Part shown: positions 53,931-63,180 of the stretch, piece after piece
Numbering within the stretch: position 1 is the first letter of the stretch
Layout: every line of letters begins with the position of its first letter
Origin: Pseudomonas sp. GGS8
GTDB taxonomy: Bacteria > Pseudomonadota > Gammaproteobacteria > Pseudomonadales > Pseudomonadaceae
Length of the DNA: 64,000 nt
NCBI RefSeq assembly: GCF_024168645.1
Contig: NZ_JALJWF010000001.1
Location: forward strand, 6,017,501-6,081,500
Direction of reading: 5' to 3'
Translations under genes and position numbers: made by a program
The notes under the pieces: model-generated
Told to the model about the DNA's origin: nothing
What the model saw: the letters and a program-made list of their open reading frames with translations, nothing else
Databases searched by the model: none

Positions 53931-54109
53931 ATGCGGCTCCTTTTGATGAGGTAGCCGTGTCAGTTTACGCCCGAATCACCAACGCCCTTCGTCGCGCAGG
54001 ACAGTCGGCACTGCCAATCGCTGGCGACAAATCGTTTCCTCGACTAGGATTTTTATTCGCACAGGACTTCGCCCACTGTGTTGTCGGGCGACTCACAAGG
54101 GAGAGATAG

Positions 54110-54304
54110 ATGACGCCTACTCGTATTACCGAGCAAACCTATCGTGGCTGGTCCAGCCCCATCTTGCTTGAACTCAAGGAGAGAGAACATCAATTGGATC
54201 CTTCAGCACGCCAGGCCCTGCGAAATGTCCTGGTCGAAAGAAGGCTTATAAACACCGGCAATCCTTCTGGCAGTGATCGGCGCAAGGCTGATCCGGCCGG
54301 GTAA
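54110..54304 (+). CDS. Small hypothetical protein, 64 aa
   Basis: AGGGAGAG before the ATG. Sequence is basic and helical (LLELKEREHQLDPSARQALRNVLVERRLIN). Family not recognised. Confidence 0.5.
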   Translation: MTPTRITEQTYRGWSSPILLELKEREHQLDPSARQALRNVLVERRLINTGNPSGSDRRKADPAG

Positions 54305-54401
54305 CAACAAGCAGCAATAGCGCTTACCCACCTCATCACCGACGCTGCTGGCGCTCTGCCAGCAGCGTGCTTGTAAGCCATCGCCAAATGCCAGACAAAA
54401 A

Positions 54402-54434
54402 AAAGCCCAGGCAGCTGATGGACGCCTGGGCTTT
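54402..54434. terminator. Bidirectional intrinsic terminator
   Basis: AAAGCCCAGGC-AGCTGATGGAC-GCCTGGGCTTT, 11-bp stem with A-rich left and T/A-rich right flank. Lies between converging genes 54110 and 54584. Confidence 0.7.
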
Positions 54435-54583
54435 AAAAATGCATAAACCGTGGTGGTGAACGCGGGACAATATTACCCAATCAATTGATCTGTAACAATA
54501 TATTTTGATTCACCATCCAGTTACTAAATTTCGTAACCCATTAAATATCCACACTATTTTTGAGCCTTCTACTTAAACAACCG

Positions 54584-54919
54584 TTACAAACAATCCCGGA
54601 CAGCCTTGCGCAGCGCCCCTGACTTGGCCCATGGCGGCCCTTGGTAAAGCGATACCCGGCTGCCATCCTTTGACTTCACGATATCCAGAATTTCGTCAGC
54701 TGTGATGACGCTCGGTGCAGTAATCCGGTAGCCATTGGAAATCTCGGTTTGTGTCGTACCCGCAATCTCCTGACGCCACAACGGCAATACACACCCGGCA
54801 TATTCCTTGGGCGCCTTATCGCTGTATTTGCTGACATTGGGCTCACCGGGCACAAGGGATGCAGGCAATGAACAGCCCGCCAACGCAGCCACCGCTACTC
54901 CCGCTATCAACATCCGCAT
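54584..54919 (-). CDS. Small lipoprotein, 111 aa
   Basis: ATG at 54919 with AGGGAAA upstream; ATG at 54913 is an alternative. Signal peptide MLIAGVAVAALAGC with lipobox LAGC. The mature part contains one Cys pair (CVLPLW and the C-terminal RDCL). Outer-membrane lipoprotein of unknown function. Confidence 0.8.
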   Translation of the reverse strand: MRMLIAGVAVAALAGCSLPASLVPGEPNVSKYSDKAPKEYAGCVLPLWRQEIAGTTQTEISNGYRITAPSVITADEILDIVKSKDGSRVSLYQGPPWAKSGALRKAVRDCL

Positions 54920-55010
54920 GATGTTTCCCTATCCTGAAAAACGGGAAATGTAGCCTGTACTTGCGCAGACATCCAGCAAACGCTGGGGTTATGCCCTTAT
55001 ATAAAAGCCT

Positions 55011-55247
55011 TTATACAGAAACCTCGCCCTGCCCCGGATCGGCCCCCGAGCCGGAATCGACATACGAACTCGCATTCAGAAACTTCATCCATCGCTCGTA
55101 CGCTTCATGCTGCCATTTCGTAACCCGCTCCCATTCCGGGCCACTAAGCTGATGGGCAGAAATCAGCTTCATCATTTCGCTGGTGGCCGCCTCCAGGTCA
55201 GCGATCAGCTCATGCGCATGGTGTCTGAAATCATCGGTAGCCGTCAT
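55011..55247 (-). CDS. Hypothetical protein, 78 aa
   Basis: GAGG lies eight bases before the ATG. Helical and rich in Trp/His/Glu (HHAHELIADLEAATSEMMKL...PEWERVTKWQHEAYERWMKFL). Family not recognised. Confidence 0.55.
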   Translation of the reverse strand: MTATDDFRHHAHELIADLEAATSEMMKLISAHQLSGPEWERVTKWQHEAYERWMKFLNASSYVDSGSGADPGQGEVSV

Positions 55248-55341
55248 TTGAGATACCTCGCCCCAGCGAATAAATCACTACTTCCATACGACAGCAGAGC
55301 TACCCCCTCCCGTTGACTTTCCCGACGAGCGGAACGCATCC

Positions 55342-56568
55342 CTACCCTTTCACGCATACCACCTGTCGCAACGTGTGCAGCACTTCCACCAGATCACGCT
55401 GGGCGTACATGACTTTGTCGATGTCCTTGTAGGCCATCGGAATCTCATCAATGACCGCGGCGTCCTTGCGGCATTCCACATGAGCGGTCGCGCGGATCTG
55501 GTCGGCGACGGTGAAGGTGTTTTTGGCTTTGGTGCGGCTCATGGTGCGACCGGCGCCGTGGCTGCAGGAACAGAACGATTGCTCGTTACCGAGGCCGCGA
55601 ACGATGAAGCTTTTGGCCCCCATGGAGCCGGGAATGATCCCCAGTTCGCCCTTCTGCGCCGACACCGCGCCCTTGCGGGTGACCAGGATGTCTTCACCGA
55701 AGTGCCGTTCTTTCTGCACGTAATTGTGGTGACAGTTCACAGCCTCCAGCGCGACCTCGAAGGGTTTGCGGATCACTTGCCGCGCCGCGTGAATCACTGC
55801 TTGCATCATCAAGGCACGGTTCTGCCGAGCGAAGTCTTGAGCCCAGCCCACCGCTTCGACGTAGTCATCGAAGTGTCGGCTGCCTTCTTTGAAGTAGGCC
55901 AGGTCGCGGTCCGGCAGGTTGGCAATGTGCTGACGCATGTCAGCCTGGGCCAATTGAATGAACAAGGTGCCGATGGCGTTGCCCACACCGCGAGAACCGC
56001 TGTGCAGCATGAACCAGACACTATTGGCCTCGTCCAGGCAGACCTCGATGAAGTGGTTACCGGTGCCGAGGGTGCCCAGATGGTGACGGTTGTTGGTGCT
56101 GGCGAGTTTCGGGTACTTGTCGATGATCGCCTTGAACCGTGGGTTCAGTGCCGCCCAGGCCTGATCGGCCTGCTGTGGAACGCGCTCCCAGGCGCCTTCG
56201 TCACGGCGACCACGGCTCAACGTGCGCCCATGGGGCACGGCCTTTTCAATGGCAGTGCGCAGACCGTGCAGGTTGTCCGGCAAATCGGCGGCAGTCAGCG
56301 AGGTGCGGGCGGCGATCATGCCGCAGCCGATGTCCACGCCCACAGCCGCCGGAATGATCGCGCCCACGGTGGGAATCACGCTGCCGATGGTGGAGCCTTT
56401 GCCCAGGTGCACGTCCGGCATCACCGCCAGGTGCTTGAAGATGAACGGCATCTTCGCGGTATTGATCAGTTGCTGCCGGGCTTCGCTTTCAACCGGCACA
56501 CCCTCGGTCCAGAGTTTGATCGGCTTGCCGTTGGCGACTTCCAGCAGTTGGTAGGCAGGTTGTTGCAT
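55342..56568 (-). CDS. rtcB: RNA-splicing ligase RtcB
   Basis: 408 aa from the ATG at 56568. Metal/GTP motifs of RtcB are all present: VDIGCGM (metal Cys), GTGNHFIEV, HSGSRGVGN, GSMGAKSFIV and SHGAGRTMSR (His that becomes guanylylated). The enzyme joins RNA ends with 2',3'-cyclic phosphate to 5'-OH, using GTP and Mn2+. Here it stands alone without rtcA. Its ribosome site is weak. The open frame on the opposite strand is a shadow. Confidence 0.95.
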   Translation of the reverse strand: MQQPAYQLLEVANGKPIKLWTEGVPVESEARQQLINTAKMPFIFKHLAVMPDVHLGKGSTIGSVIPTVGAIIPAAVGVDIGCGMIAARTSLTAADLPDNLHGLRTAIEKAVPHGRTLSRGRRDEGAWERVPQQADQAWAALNPRFKAIIDKYPKLASTNNRHHLGTLGTGNHFIEVCLDEANSVWFMLHSGSRGVGNAIGTLFIQLAQADMRQHIANLPDRDLAYFKEGSRHFDDYVEAVGWAQDFARQNRALMMQAVIHAARQVIRKPFEVALEAVNCHHNYVQKERHFGEDILVTRKGAVSAQKGELGIIPGSMGAKSFIVRGLGNEQSFCSCSHGAGRTMSRTKAKNTFTVADQIRATAHVECRKDAAVIDEIPMAYKDIDKVMYAQRDLVEVLHTLRQVVCVKG

Positions 56569-56659
56569 GATTTCGACTCTCTTCGGATCAGACGAACATA
56601 ACGCTCCATCAAGGTAAATGGGATTACTATTTCGTAGCGGGGAATTGCAGGAGGTCATC

Positions 56660-56899
56660 ATGTGGCTTAACGAATATGAACAGCAACTGCGGCGCGACCT
56701 GCAAGGTGTGGCGTCGGATCTGAGGTGGTCGGCGGTAGAGCTTTTGCGCATCGCAGAGCAATTGCGCCTGGCCGGCAACGATGTGGACGCCGAGGCGACG
56801 CTCAGGCTGTGCTCGTTGTTCCAGGGCGATGAAGAGCGGCTGGCGGGCTATGCTGAAGAGGTGAAAGCAAAAACCATCACTCGAACGAAAGCTCACTAG
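56660..56899 (+). CDS. Small hypothetical protein, 79 aa
   Basis: AGGAGG five bases before the ATG at 56660, so this start is preferred over 56618. Helical and charged (WLNEYEQQLRRDLQGVASDLRWSAVELL). Eleven bases before osmE, so co-transcription is possible. Confidence 0.6.
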   Translation: MWLNEYEQQLRRDLQGVASDLRWSAVELLRIAEQLRLAGNDVDAEATLRLCSLFQGDEERLAGYAEEVKAKTITRTKAH

Positions 56900-56910
56900 A
56901 GAGCGCTGCC

Positions 56911-57270
56911 ATGAACAAGCCTCTATGCGCTCTGATCGCCGTGCTGGCGGCGACAAGTGGCTGTAACACAGAATCGCATATCTACCGGGACCAACCGCTG
57001 GTCGCCAAGGTCGAAGCCGGCATGACCAAGGATCAGGTCGAGCAGATTGGCGGCAAGCCGCTATCGATCACCGATCGCACGGTGGAGCCAGGCTCTTGCT
57101 TTGATTACAAGCTGACCCAGGCCGGCCATCAGCAGCCGTATAGCGTCAGTTTTGATGGCAGGGGCCAGGTCGACCATAAAGCCTTCATGACCTGCGCCGA
57201 GTGGAGTCGTGTCCAACAAAAAGCCAGAGCGTATTCCCCCTCCACGGGCGGGATGGGCGGCGGTTACTGA
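56911..57270 (+). CDS. osmE: Osmotically inducible lipoprotein OsmE-like
   Basis: 119 aa. Signal peptide with lipobox TSGC, then an SmpA/OmlA-like domain: VEAGMTKDQVEQIGGKPLSI and VSFDGRGQVDHKAFMTCAEW, which follows E. coli OsmE closely. An outer-membrane lipoprotein induced by osmotic stress. Ends in a Gly-rich tail. Confidence 0.85.
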   Translation: MNKPLCALIAVLAATSGCNTESHIYRDQPLVAKVEAGMTKDQVEQIGGKPLSITDRTVEPGSCFDYKLTQAGHQQPYSVSFDGRGQVDHKAFMTCAEWSRVQQKARAYSPSTGGMGGGY

Positions 57271-57272
57271 CC

Positions 57273-57308
57273 TGTAGCAGCTGCCTCGCGAGCTCGGCAG
57301 CTGCTACA
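57273..57308. repeat. REP-like inverted repeat
   Basis: TGTAGCAGCTGC and its perfect complement GCAGCTGCTACA around CTCGCGAGCTCG. Typical Pseudomonas REP architecture, right after osmE. Confidence 0.7.
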
Positions 57309-57318
57309 AGCGGGTACA

Positions 57319-57340
57319 AAGCCCCGGCATGCCGGGGCTT
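57319..57340. terminator. Terminator between osmE and the 67-aa gene
   Basis: AAGCCCCGGC-AT-GCCGGGGCTT, 10-bp stem, serving the two convergent genes. Confidence 0.65.
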
Positions 57341-57348
57341 CAGGCGCA

Positions 57349-57552
57349 CTATTTGTCTGATTTGTGGCTACGTGATGATCTGCCCGACCGGGCTCTGTAG
57401 GCAGGAAGCGCAGCCGCATAGGCCAGTGCTTCCTCTCGACTGCCAAAGGACCCAAGCCGGTCACCTTTGGTGCACACCCGCCAGGGTCCGCTGTTCACGC
57501 TGAGTACGTCATAGCCGTTCATGTGCATTTTGGTCAGCATTGGAACGCTCAT
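57349..57552 (-). CDS. Small hypothetical protein, 67 aa (DUF2188-like)
   Basis: ATG at 57552 with GGAGG five bases upstream. Sequence GYDVLSVNSGPWRVCTKGDRLGSFGSREEALAYAAALPAYRA resembles DUF2188-like small proteins (strand-strand-helix with W-x-V...A-x-x-A). Basic Ser/Arg-rich tail. Function unknown. Confidence 0.6.
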   Translation of the reverse strand: MSVPMLTKMHMNGYDVLSVNSGPWRVCTKGDRLGSFGSREEALAYAAALPAYRARSGRSSRSHKSDK

Positions 57553-57773
57553 AGTCACCTCCATTTCGGCAGGGATAGTCCAGGATCCACTTCATTACCT
57601 TACACCCGACCTTCGCTGAAGGGCCAACCAGACGTCGCGTCAGGATTCCGGCATCCCGTTGCACTTTCAATCACCCTGTCGACTCGAACCCTTGAAGCAG
57701 ACACGTCTGCGGATTACGGTCTGAATATTGCATTTTTATGACTGTTTTATGACAACCGGCAGTCAGGTAATCC

Positions 57774-58136
57774 ATGAAAATACGCGCAACCGTCATTTGC
57801 GAGCAGGACCGGCATATTCTCCTGGTGCGCAAACTCAGGGGGCGCTGGACGTTGCCGGGCGGAAAAATCGAGCCTGGTGAAACCATCGCGGGCGCGGCCA
57901 CAAGAGAGCTCTATGAAGAAACCGGGCTTGGGGTCGACGGCCTGCTGTACTTGATGGAGTTGGACACGGCCAGCACCCGCCACCATGTCTACGAAGCGTC
58001 GGTGGTAAACCTGGCGGAAGCTCGGCCACAGAATGAAATCTTCGACTGCATCTGGTATCCACTGGACGCCGTCCAGAACCTCAACACAAGCGACGCCACG
58101 CTCAGAATCATCAAAGCGTTTCAGCGTCGCTTGTAG
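57774..58136 (+). CDS. NUDIX hydrolase
   Basis: 120 aa with a full NUDIX box GGKIEPGETIAGAATRELYEETGLG. Such enzymes cleave nucleoside diphosphates linked to another moiety. The substrate is unknown. Converges on benD. Confidence 0.9.
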   Translation: MKIRATVICEQDRHILLVRKLRGRWTLPGGKIEPGETIAGAATRELYEETGLGVDGLLYLMELDTASTRHHVYEASVVNLAEARPQNEIFDCIWYPLDAVQNLNTSDATLRIIKAFQRRL

Positions 58137-58161
58137 CTCATCGCAGCCCCCCCCTGAAAAG

Positions 58162-58935
58162 TCAGCCCAAATCGCCGCCACCGACCGGCATGACCATGCC
58201 GGTGATGTAGGAGGCTTCGTCGCTGGCCAGAAACAGAATAGCGCTTGCCTGTTCATCCAGCGTGCCGTAACGCTTCATCAAACTGCTGTCGAGGGTCTGG
58301 TCGACGATCTGTTGATACCACAGCTTTTCCTGAGCGCTTTGTTCGGCGGTGTTGCGCGGGATCAGCCGCGGCGGCGCTTCGGTGCCACCGGGGGCCGTCG
58401 CGTTGACCCGCACGCCACGGCCGGCGGTTTCGAACGCCAGACACGCGGTCAGCGCGTTGACCCCGCCCTTCGCCGCACCGTACGGCACGCGATTGACGCT
58501 GCGGGTGGCGATGGATGAAACGTTGACGATGGCGCCGCTGCCTTGTTCAAGCATGAATGGCAACGCGGCATGGCAGCACCACAGCGTCGGGAACAATGAG
58601 CGGCGCACTTCGGCCTCGATCTGCTGCTGTTCATAGTGCTCGAAAGGCTTGGCCCAGATCGTGCCGCCGACGTTGTTGACCAGCACATCGAGGCGCCCGA
58701 AGCGTTCGACGGCGGTGCGCATCACGCGGCTGCATTCGCTGTATTGTTCAAGGTCGGCGGTCAGGGCGAGTACCTGGCTGTCCCGCCCCAGCTCTTTCTG
58801 CAACTCGAACACCAGATCGGAGCGGTCGACCAGAATCAACCGCGCTCCTTCGGCGGCCATGCGTTCAGCTACGCGCCGGCCAATGCCCTGGGCGGCACCG
58901 GTAATCAGCGCGACTTTTTCTTGGAATCTGTTCAT
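58162..58935 (-). CDS. benD: 1,6-dihydroxycyclohexa-2,4-diene-1-carboxylate dehydrogenase BenD
   Basis: 257 aa from the ATG at 58935 (GGAGAG before it). SDR motifs: ITGAAQGIGRRVAERMAAEG, VNNVGGTIWAKPFEHY, YGAAKGGVNALTACL. It oxidises the benzoate cis-diol to catechol with NAD, releasing CO2. Last gene of benABCD; the catechol goes to CatA. Confidence 0.95.
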   Translation of the reverse strand: MNRFQEKVALITGAAQGIGRRVAERMAAEGARLILVDRSDLVFELQKELGRDSQVLALTADLEQYSECSRVMRTAVERFGRLDVLVNNVGGTIWAKPFEHYEQQQIEAEVRRSLFPTLWCCHAALPFMLEQGSGAIVNVSSIATRSVNRVPYGAAKGGVNALTACLAFETAGRGVRVNATAPGGTEAPPRLIPRNTAEQSAQEKLWYQQIVDQTLDSSLMKRYGTLDEQASAILFLASDEASYITGMVMPVGGGDLG

Positions 58936-58959
58936 GTATCTCTCCCACAACAGCGCGGC

Positions 58960-59973
58960 TCAGGCCGCGCTGGCGGCAAATTTCTCGTAGTAAAAGTTCG
59001 CAGGCGCGATGCCTTTTTCGCGAATGAACTGGCTGACCGCCTCGACCATCGGCGGCGGGCCGCACAGGTAGACATCGACGTCGCCATCGTTCAAATGCCG
59101 TGGCTCGATGTGTTGCGTCACGTAGCCCTTGAGCGGGTGCCCGCTGTCGGGGTTGGCCACGCAGGCGCTGAAGCTGAAGTTCGGGATTCGCGCGGCAAGG
59201 GCTTCCAGTCGATCCATTTCCACCAGGTCGAAATCGTTGGTCACGCCGTAGATCAAATGCAGCGGATGCGCGCTGCCCTGCTCGGCGATTTTTTCCAGCA
59301 TTGCCGTGAACGGCGCCAGACCGGTACCACCGGCCAGCAGCAACAGCGGCCGGCGGATGTCACGCAGATAGAAGCTGCCCAACGGTCCGGCCAGGCTCAT
59401 GCTGTCGCCGGCCTTGGCCATGCCGGTCAGAAAACTGCTCATCAAGCCACCGGGCACGTTGCGAATCAAAAAACTGACCTCGCCGTCGCGCTGCAACGAG
59501 CTGAACGAGTACGCGCGGGTCTGCTCGCTACCGGGAATCCCGAGGTTCACATACTGCCCCGGCAGAAACGCCAATTTGCTCAGGGCCTCGCCCTTGATCG
59601 ACAGCGCGATGGTGCTGTCGGACAGCCGACGCACGGCGCTGATGGTCGCCTCGTAACCGGCCTGCCGGGTGCGGCAGACATCCGATGAAACCGGCACCCG
59701 CACCACGCAATCGCTCTGCGCACGCATCTGGCAGGTCAGGACAAAACCCTGCTGCGCTTCTTCGGCGCTGAGGGCGTCTTCGATGTAGTCCTCGCCCATG
59801 TCATAACGCCCGGCTTCAGCGAAACACTTGCAGGTGCCGCAAGCGCCGTCGCGGCAATCCAGAGGAATATTGATGCCCTGGCGGTACGCGGCATCGGCCA
59901 CGGTCTCACCAGCGTTGGCGTCGATGAATCGGGTGACGCCGTCTTCGAAATTGAACGCAATGGAATGAGTCAT
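58960..59973 (-). CDS. benC: Benzoate 1,2-dioxygenase reductase component BenC
   Basis: 337 aa from the ATG at 59973. N-terminal plant-type [2Fe-2S] ferredoxin domain (CRDGACGTCKCFAEAG...VLTCQ), FAD-binding RAYSFSS and NAD-binding GGTGLAPFTAM, CGPPPMVEA. It passes electrons from NADH to the BenAB oxygenase. 24 bases before benD and 10 after benB. Confidence 0.96.
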   Translation of the reverse strand: MTHSIAFNFEDGVTRFIDANAGETVADAAYRQGINIPLDCRDGACGTCKCFAEAGRYDMGEDYIEDALSAEEAQQGFVLTCQMRAQSDCVVRVPVSSDVCRTRQAGYEATISAVRRLSDSTIALSIKGEALSKLAFLPGQYVNLGIPGSEQTRAYSFSSLQRDGEVSFLIRNVPGGLMSSFLTGMAKAGDSMSLAGPLGSFYLRDIRRPLLLLAGGTGLAPFTAMLEKIAEQGSAHPLHLIYGVTNDFDLVEMDRLEALAARIPNFSFSACVANPDSGHPLKGYVTQHIEPRHLNDGDVDVYLCGPPPMVEAVSQFIREKGIAPANFYYEKFAASAA

Positions 59974-59983
59974 GACGACCGCC

Positions 59984-60472
59984 TCAGAGGTGGTAAACAT
60001 CGATGACCTGGCGAACGTAGTCGTTCTTCAGGATCACTTTCTTGGCCAAGATCTGCGTGTTCTCGCCGCGCACATCCAGAGTGTAGAAACTGCTGCCGAA
60101 ATAGCTGTCGACGGTCTTGTAGCGAAAGCTCAGGGTGTGCCAGTTGAAGCGCACCTTGCACAGACCGTCAGCCTGTTCGATCAGCTCGATGTTGCTGAGG
60201 TTGTGTGAGGTGCGGGTGTCCGGCACGCTGGCGCTGGAACGCTCGGTCTTGATGCGGAAGATGCGGTCTTCCAGGCCCGTGCGGTTGCCGTACCAGATCA
60301 GCGAGATTTCCCGCTGCGGGTCTTCGGTCAGCTCGTCGTTGTCGTCCCAGGACGGCATCCAGAAGGTTGCGTCCGGCGCGTACAGCTCCAGCCAGTCGTC
60401 CCATTGCTTGTCGTCGAGGTAGCGCGCTTCGCGGTAGAGAAAGTCGCGCACCGCGTCATAGGTGATGGTCAT
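59984..60472 (-). CDS. benB: Benzoate 1,2-dioxygenase small subunit BenB
   Basis: 162 aa, ring-hydroxylating dioxygenase beta subunit: [36 protein letters not shown]. Forms the (alpha-beta)3 oxygenase with BenA. Overlaps benA by four bases (ATGA). Confidence 0.96.
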   Translation of the reverse strand: MTITYDAVRDFLYREARYLDDKQWDDWLELYAPDATFWMPSWDDNDELTEDPQREISLIWYGNRTGLEDRIFRIKTERSSASVPDTRTSHNLSNIELIEQADGLCKVRFNWHTLSFRYKTVDSYFGSSFYTLDVRGENTQILAKKVILKNDYVRQVIDVYHL

Positions 60473-61833
60473 TGCACGGCCTCCACTGCAATCAGTTCGG
60501 ACTGTTCGGCAGCCAGGGCTTTGAGCATGGTCTGCTGCCAGTATTTGTGTTGCAGCACGAACAGGCCTTCGTCTTCGGTGCGCACGCCGCTGAGTAACGG
60601 ATGCAGGTCGATTTCCTTGGCCGCGTCATCGGCGCCTTCAATCCAGTGTTCGGCACCACGGGACATGTCGTTCCAGGTGGTGACGCTGCCCTGGTAGCCG
60701 GTCTGGCAGGAACGAAACTCTTCCAGATCGTCTGGAGTGGCCATGCCGCTGACGTTGAAAAAGTCCTCGTACTGCCGAATGCGACTCGAGCGGGCGTGGT
60801 CGCTTTCACCTTTGGGGGCGATGCAGTAAATGGTGATCTCGGTGCGGTTGACCGAGATCGGCCGGGCGATGCGAATCTGCGAGCTGAACTGGTCCATCAG
60901 GTACACATTCGGGTACAGGCACAGGTTGCGCGAGTTCTCGATCATCCAGTCGGCGCGGGCCTGGCCGAAGTCCCGGGCCAACTCGTCGCGGCGCTCATAC
61001 AGCGGACGGTCCTCAGGGTTGGACCAACGGGTCCAGAGCAGCATGTGGCCCTTGTCGAAGGAATAGAAACCACCGCCCTGCCTGGCCCAGGTGCCGGCGC
61101 TCATGGTGCGGATGTCTTCGCCGGCTTCGCGCTGCTTGCGTTGGTTCTGGGTGGCGGCGTAGTTCCAGTGCACCGAACTGACGTGATAGCCGTCGGCACC
61201 GTTTTCGGCGGTGAGTTTCCAGTTGCCTTCGTAGATGTAACTGGAGGAACCGCGCAGCACTTCCAGGCCATCGGCGGACTGGTCGACGATCATGTCGATG
61301 ATCTTCGCCGACTCGCCCAGGTGCTCCACCAACGGCACCACGTCGGCCTTCAGGCTGCCGAACAGGAAACCGCGATAGGACTCGAAACGCGCGACGCGGG
61401 TCAGGTCGTGGGAGCCTTCGCAATTGAAGCTCGCCGGGTAACCGGCCGCCGCCGGGTCCTTGACCTTGAGCAGCTTGCCGGAGTTGTTGAAGGTCCAGCC
61501 GTGGAACGGGCAGGTGTACGAACTCTTGTTGCCGGTCTTGTGCCGGCAGAGCATCGCCCCGCGGTGGCTGCACGCATTGATAAAGGCGTTCAACTCACCG
61601 TCCTTGTTGCGCGCGATGAAGATCGACTGGCGCCCCATGGTGGTGGTGTAGAAGTCGTTTTTATTGGGGATCTGGCTTTCGTGCGCCAGGTACAGCCAGT
61701 TGCCTTCGAAGATGTGTTGCATCTCGAGGTCGAACAGCCGCGGGTCAGTGAACATCTCGCGCTTGCAGCGATAGATACCCTGTTCAGGGTCTTCTTCAAG
61801 CAGGGAGTGAAGGTATTCGAGTCGCAGGGACAT
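60469..61833 (-). CDS. benA: Benzoate 1,2-dioxygenase large subunit BenA
   Basis: 454 aa from the ATG at 61833, with GGAGG eight bases upstream; the ATG at 61848 is less likely. Rieske [2Fe-2S] centre [26 protein letters not shown] and mononuclear iron ligands in [17 protein letters not shown]. It adds O2 across C1 and C2 of benzoate. First gene of benABCD. BenR sites are upstream. Confidence 0.97.
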   Translation of the reverse strand: MSLRLEYLHSLLEEDPEQGIYRCKREMFTDPRLFDLEMQHIFEGNWLYLAHESQIPNKNDFYTTTMGRQSIFIARNKDGELNAFINACSHRGAMLCRHKTGNKSSYTCPFHGWTFNNSGKLLKVKDPAAAGYPASFNCEGSHDLTRVARFESYRGFLFGSLKADVVPLVEHLGESAKIIDMIVDQSADGLEVLRGSSSYIYEGNWKLTAENGADGYHVSSVHWNYAATQNQRKQREAGEDIRTMSAGTWARQGGGFYSFDKGHMLLWTRWSNPEDRPLYERRDELARDFGQARADWMIENSRNLCLYPNVYLMDQFSSQIRIARPISVNRTEITIYCIAPKGESDHARSSRIRQYEDFFNVSGMATPDDLEEFRSCQTGYQGSVTTWNDMSRGAEHWIEGADDAAKEIDLHPLLSGVRTEDEGLFVLQHKYWQQTMLKALAAEQSELIAVEAVQ

Positions 61834-61896
61834 GGCCGCCGCCTCCATTGTTTTTATTCAGGCAGGGCCATGCTAGGACGTGGGGATGGGGTGGAC

Positions 61897-61932
61897 TATC
61901 CGCGGGGTGCAGACCTGTATCCGTTTTGTGCA
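61897..61932 (-). promoter_or_regulatory. Two BenR/XylS-type operator half-sites upstream of benA
   Basis: On the minus strand TGCACAAAACGGATA and TGCACCCCGCGGATA are direct repeats of the known XylS/BenR consensus TGCA-N6-GGNTA, six bases apart. The proximal copy ends 64 bases before the benA ATG, in the right place to overlap the -35 region. BenR with benzoate should activate here. Confidence 0.85.
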
Positions 61933-61954
61933 AAGGGCGGTTGATGGTTGCCAA

Positions 61955-62076
61955 TGTGGCGAGGGAGCTTGCTCCCGCTGGGCTGCGAAGCGGCCCCCGG
62001 CAATCTGTCAGGCACACCGCGTCGGCAGGATTGACGACTGCTGCGCAGCCGAACGGGGGCAAGCCCCCTCGCCACA
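61955..62076. repeat. REP-type inverted pair
   Basis: TGTGGCGAGGGAGCTTGCTC at the left and the complementary ...GAGGGGGCTTGCCCCC arm at the right (read on the minus strand), the REP family that is widespread in the P. fluorescens group. It lies between benR and its target promoter. Confidence 0.8.
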
Positions 62077-62101
62077 GGTTATTCGTCAAACGTCTTGGCA
62101 A

Positions 62102-63061
62102 TCAATGACGGCGCTTGAGGGTGTCGGAAGGCAATTCGCCGAACTGTTTGCGGTAGCGGTCGGAGAACCGTCCCAGGTGCAGAAAGCCGTAATCCATGGC
62201 CACTTCGGTGACGTTGCGCACGTTGCAGGTTGGGTCGCTCAGGTTGGCGTGAATGCGTTCGAGTTTCTTCTGCCGGATGTAGTTTTTCGGCGTGTCCCCC
62301 GCGTTACGTTCGAACAACCCATACAGCGAACGCAGGCTCATCCGTGCCTGGCGCGCCAGCTCTTCGCTGTCGATATCCTGCTTGAGGTTGCGGGCGATGT
62401 AATCGACCAGCGCCTCGAACGTGGCCGAGGCTGAGCCGGGATCGGTGCGCATGACGTTGGTCTTCATCAGGCCGAGCATTTTGCTGACCACGATTTGCGC
62501 ATAGTGCTCCTGCACGCGGGGAATCGGCTCGGCGGCTTCCGCTTCCTGGCAAATCATCGCCAGCAGGCCGACGAAACCTTCCAGTTGATTGAGCTGATAA
62601 CGGTTCTCCAGAAACCGCACGCCCTGCCCTGGATACCGCCAGCGCTGCTCCTCGCACACCGACTCCAACAGCCGGGTGGGGACTTTCAGGATGAATTTTT
62701 CGCAATCACTGGAATAGGTCAGATCCACCGGATCGTCCGGGTTGATCAGCAGCAACTCCCCAGGCGCAAAGTAGTGTTCCTGACCGTGTCCACGCCACAG
62801 GCAGTTGCCGCGCAGCAACACTTGCAAGTGATAGATGCTGTCCAGCGCGCCTGAGGTAACCCGCACGCTGGCGCCATAACTGATGCGGCACAGGTCAAGG
62901 CTGGCAAATTTGCGATGATCGAGACTGGCCAGCGGTCGACCGACCCTGGGCATCTGCAGGCAATGGTTGCCGACGTGCTGATTGACGTAGCCGGAGACCG
63001 CGTACGGGTCGGCATGGTCGAAGATTCTGCTGCGATGACTCAACAATTGCGTTTGCATCAT
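62102..63061 (-). CDS. benR: AraC/XylS-family benzoate regulator BenR
   Basis: 319 aa; the ligand domain shows GNCLWRGHGQEHYFAPGELLLINPDDPVDL and the C-terminal double HTH (NLKQDIDSEELARQARMSLRSLYGLFERNAGDTPKNYIRQKKLERIHANL, then VTEVAMDYGFLHLGRFSDRYRKQFGELPS) matches XylS/BenR. It activates benABCD with benzoate. Lies directly upstream of benA and downstream of catA. Confidence 0.93.
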   Translation of the reverse strand: MMQTQLLSHRSRIFDHADPYAVSGYVNQHVGNHCLQMPRVGRPLASLDHRKFASLDLCRISYGASVRVTSGALDSIYHLQVLLRGNCLWRGHGQEHYFAPGELLLINPDDPVDLTYSSDCEKFILKVPTRLLESVCEEQRWRYPGQGVRFLENRYQLNQLEGFVGLLAMICQEAEAAEPIPRVQEHYAQIVVSKMLGLMKTNVMRTDPGSASATFEALVDYIARNLKQDIDSEELARQARMSLRSLYGLFERNAGDTPKNYIRQKKLERIHANLSDPTCNVRNVTEVAMDYGFLHLGRFSDRYRKQFGELPSDTLKRRH

Positions 63062-63180
63062 CGGATCACTCTCATTGTTGTTATCGGTGGCGTCGCCATT
63101 CTAGGGTACCGCCTGAAACACAGAGGGCCACGAGATAAACGGTCGGTTATCTCGCGGCCCGGTTCGGCGGGTCGAGGGCA

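Noticed and set aside
55375..56601. 408-aa plus-strand ORF
   Set aside because: Perfect opposite-strand shadow of rtcB.
60601..61944. 447-aa plus-strand ORF
   Set aside because: Opposite-strand shadow of benA; composition is not protein-like.
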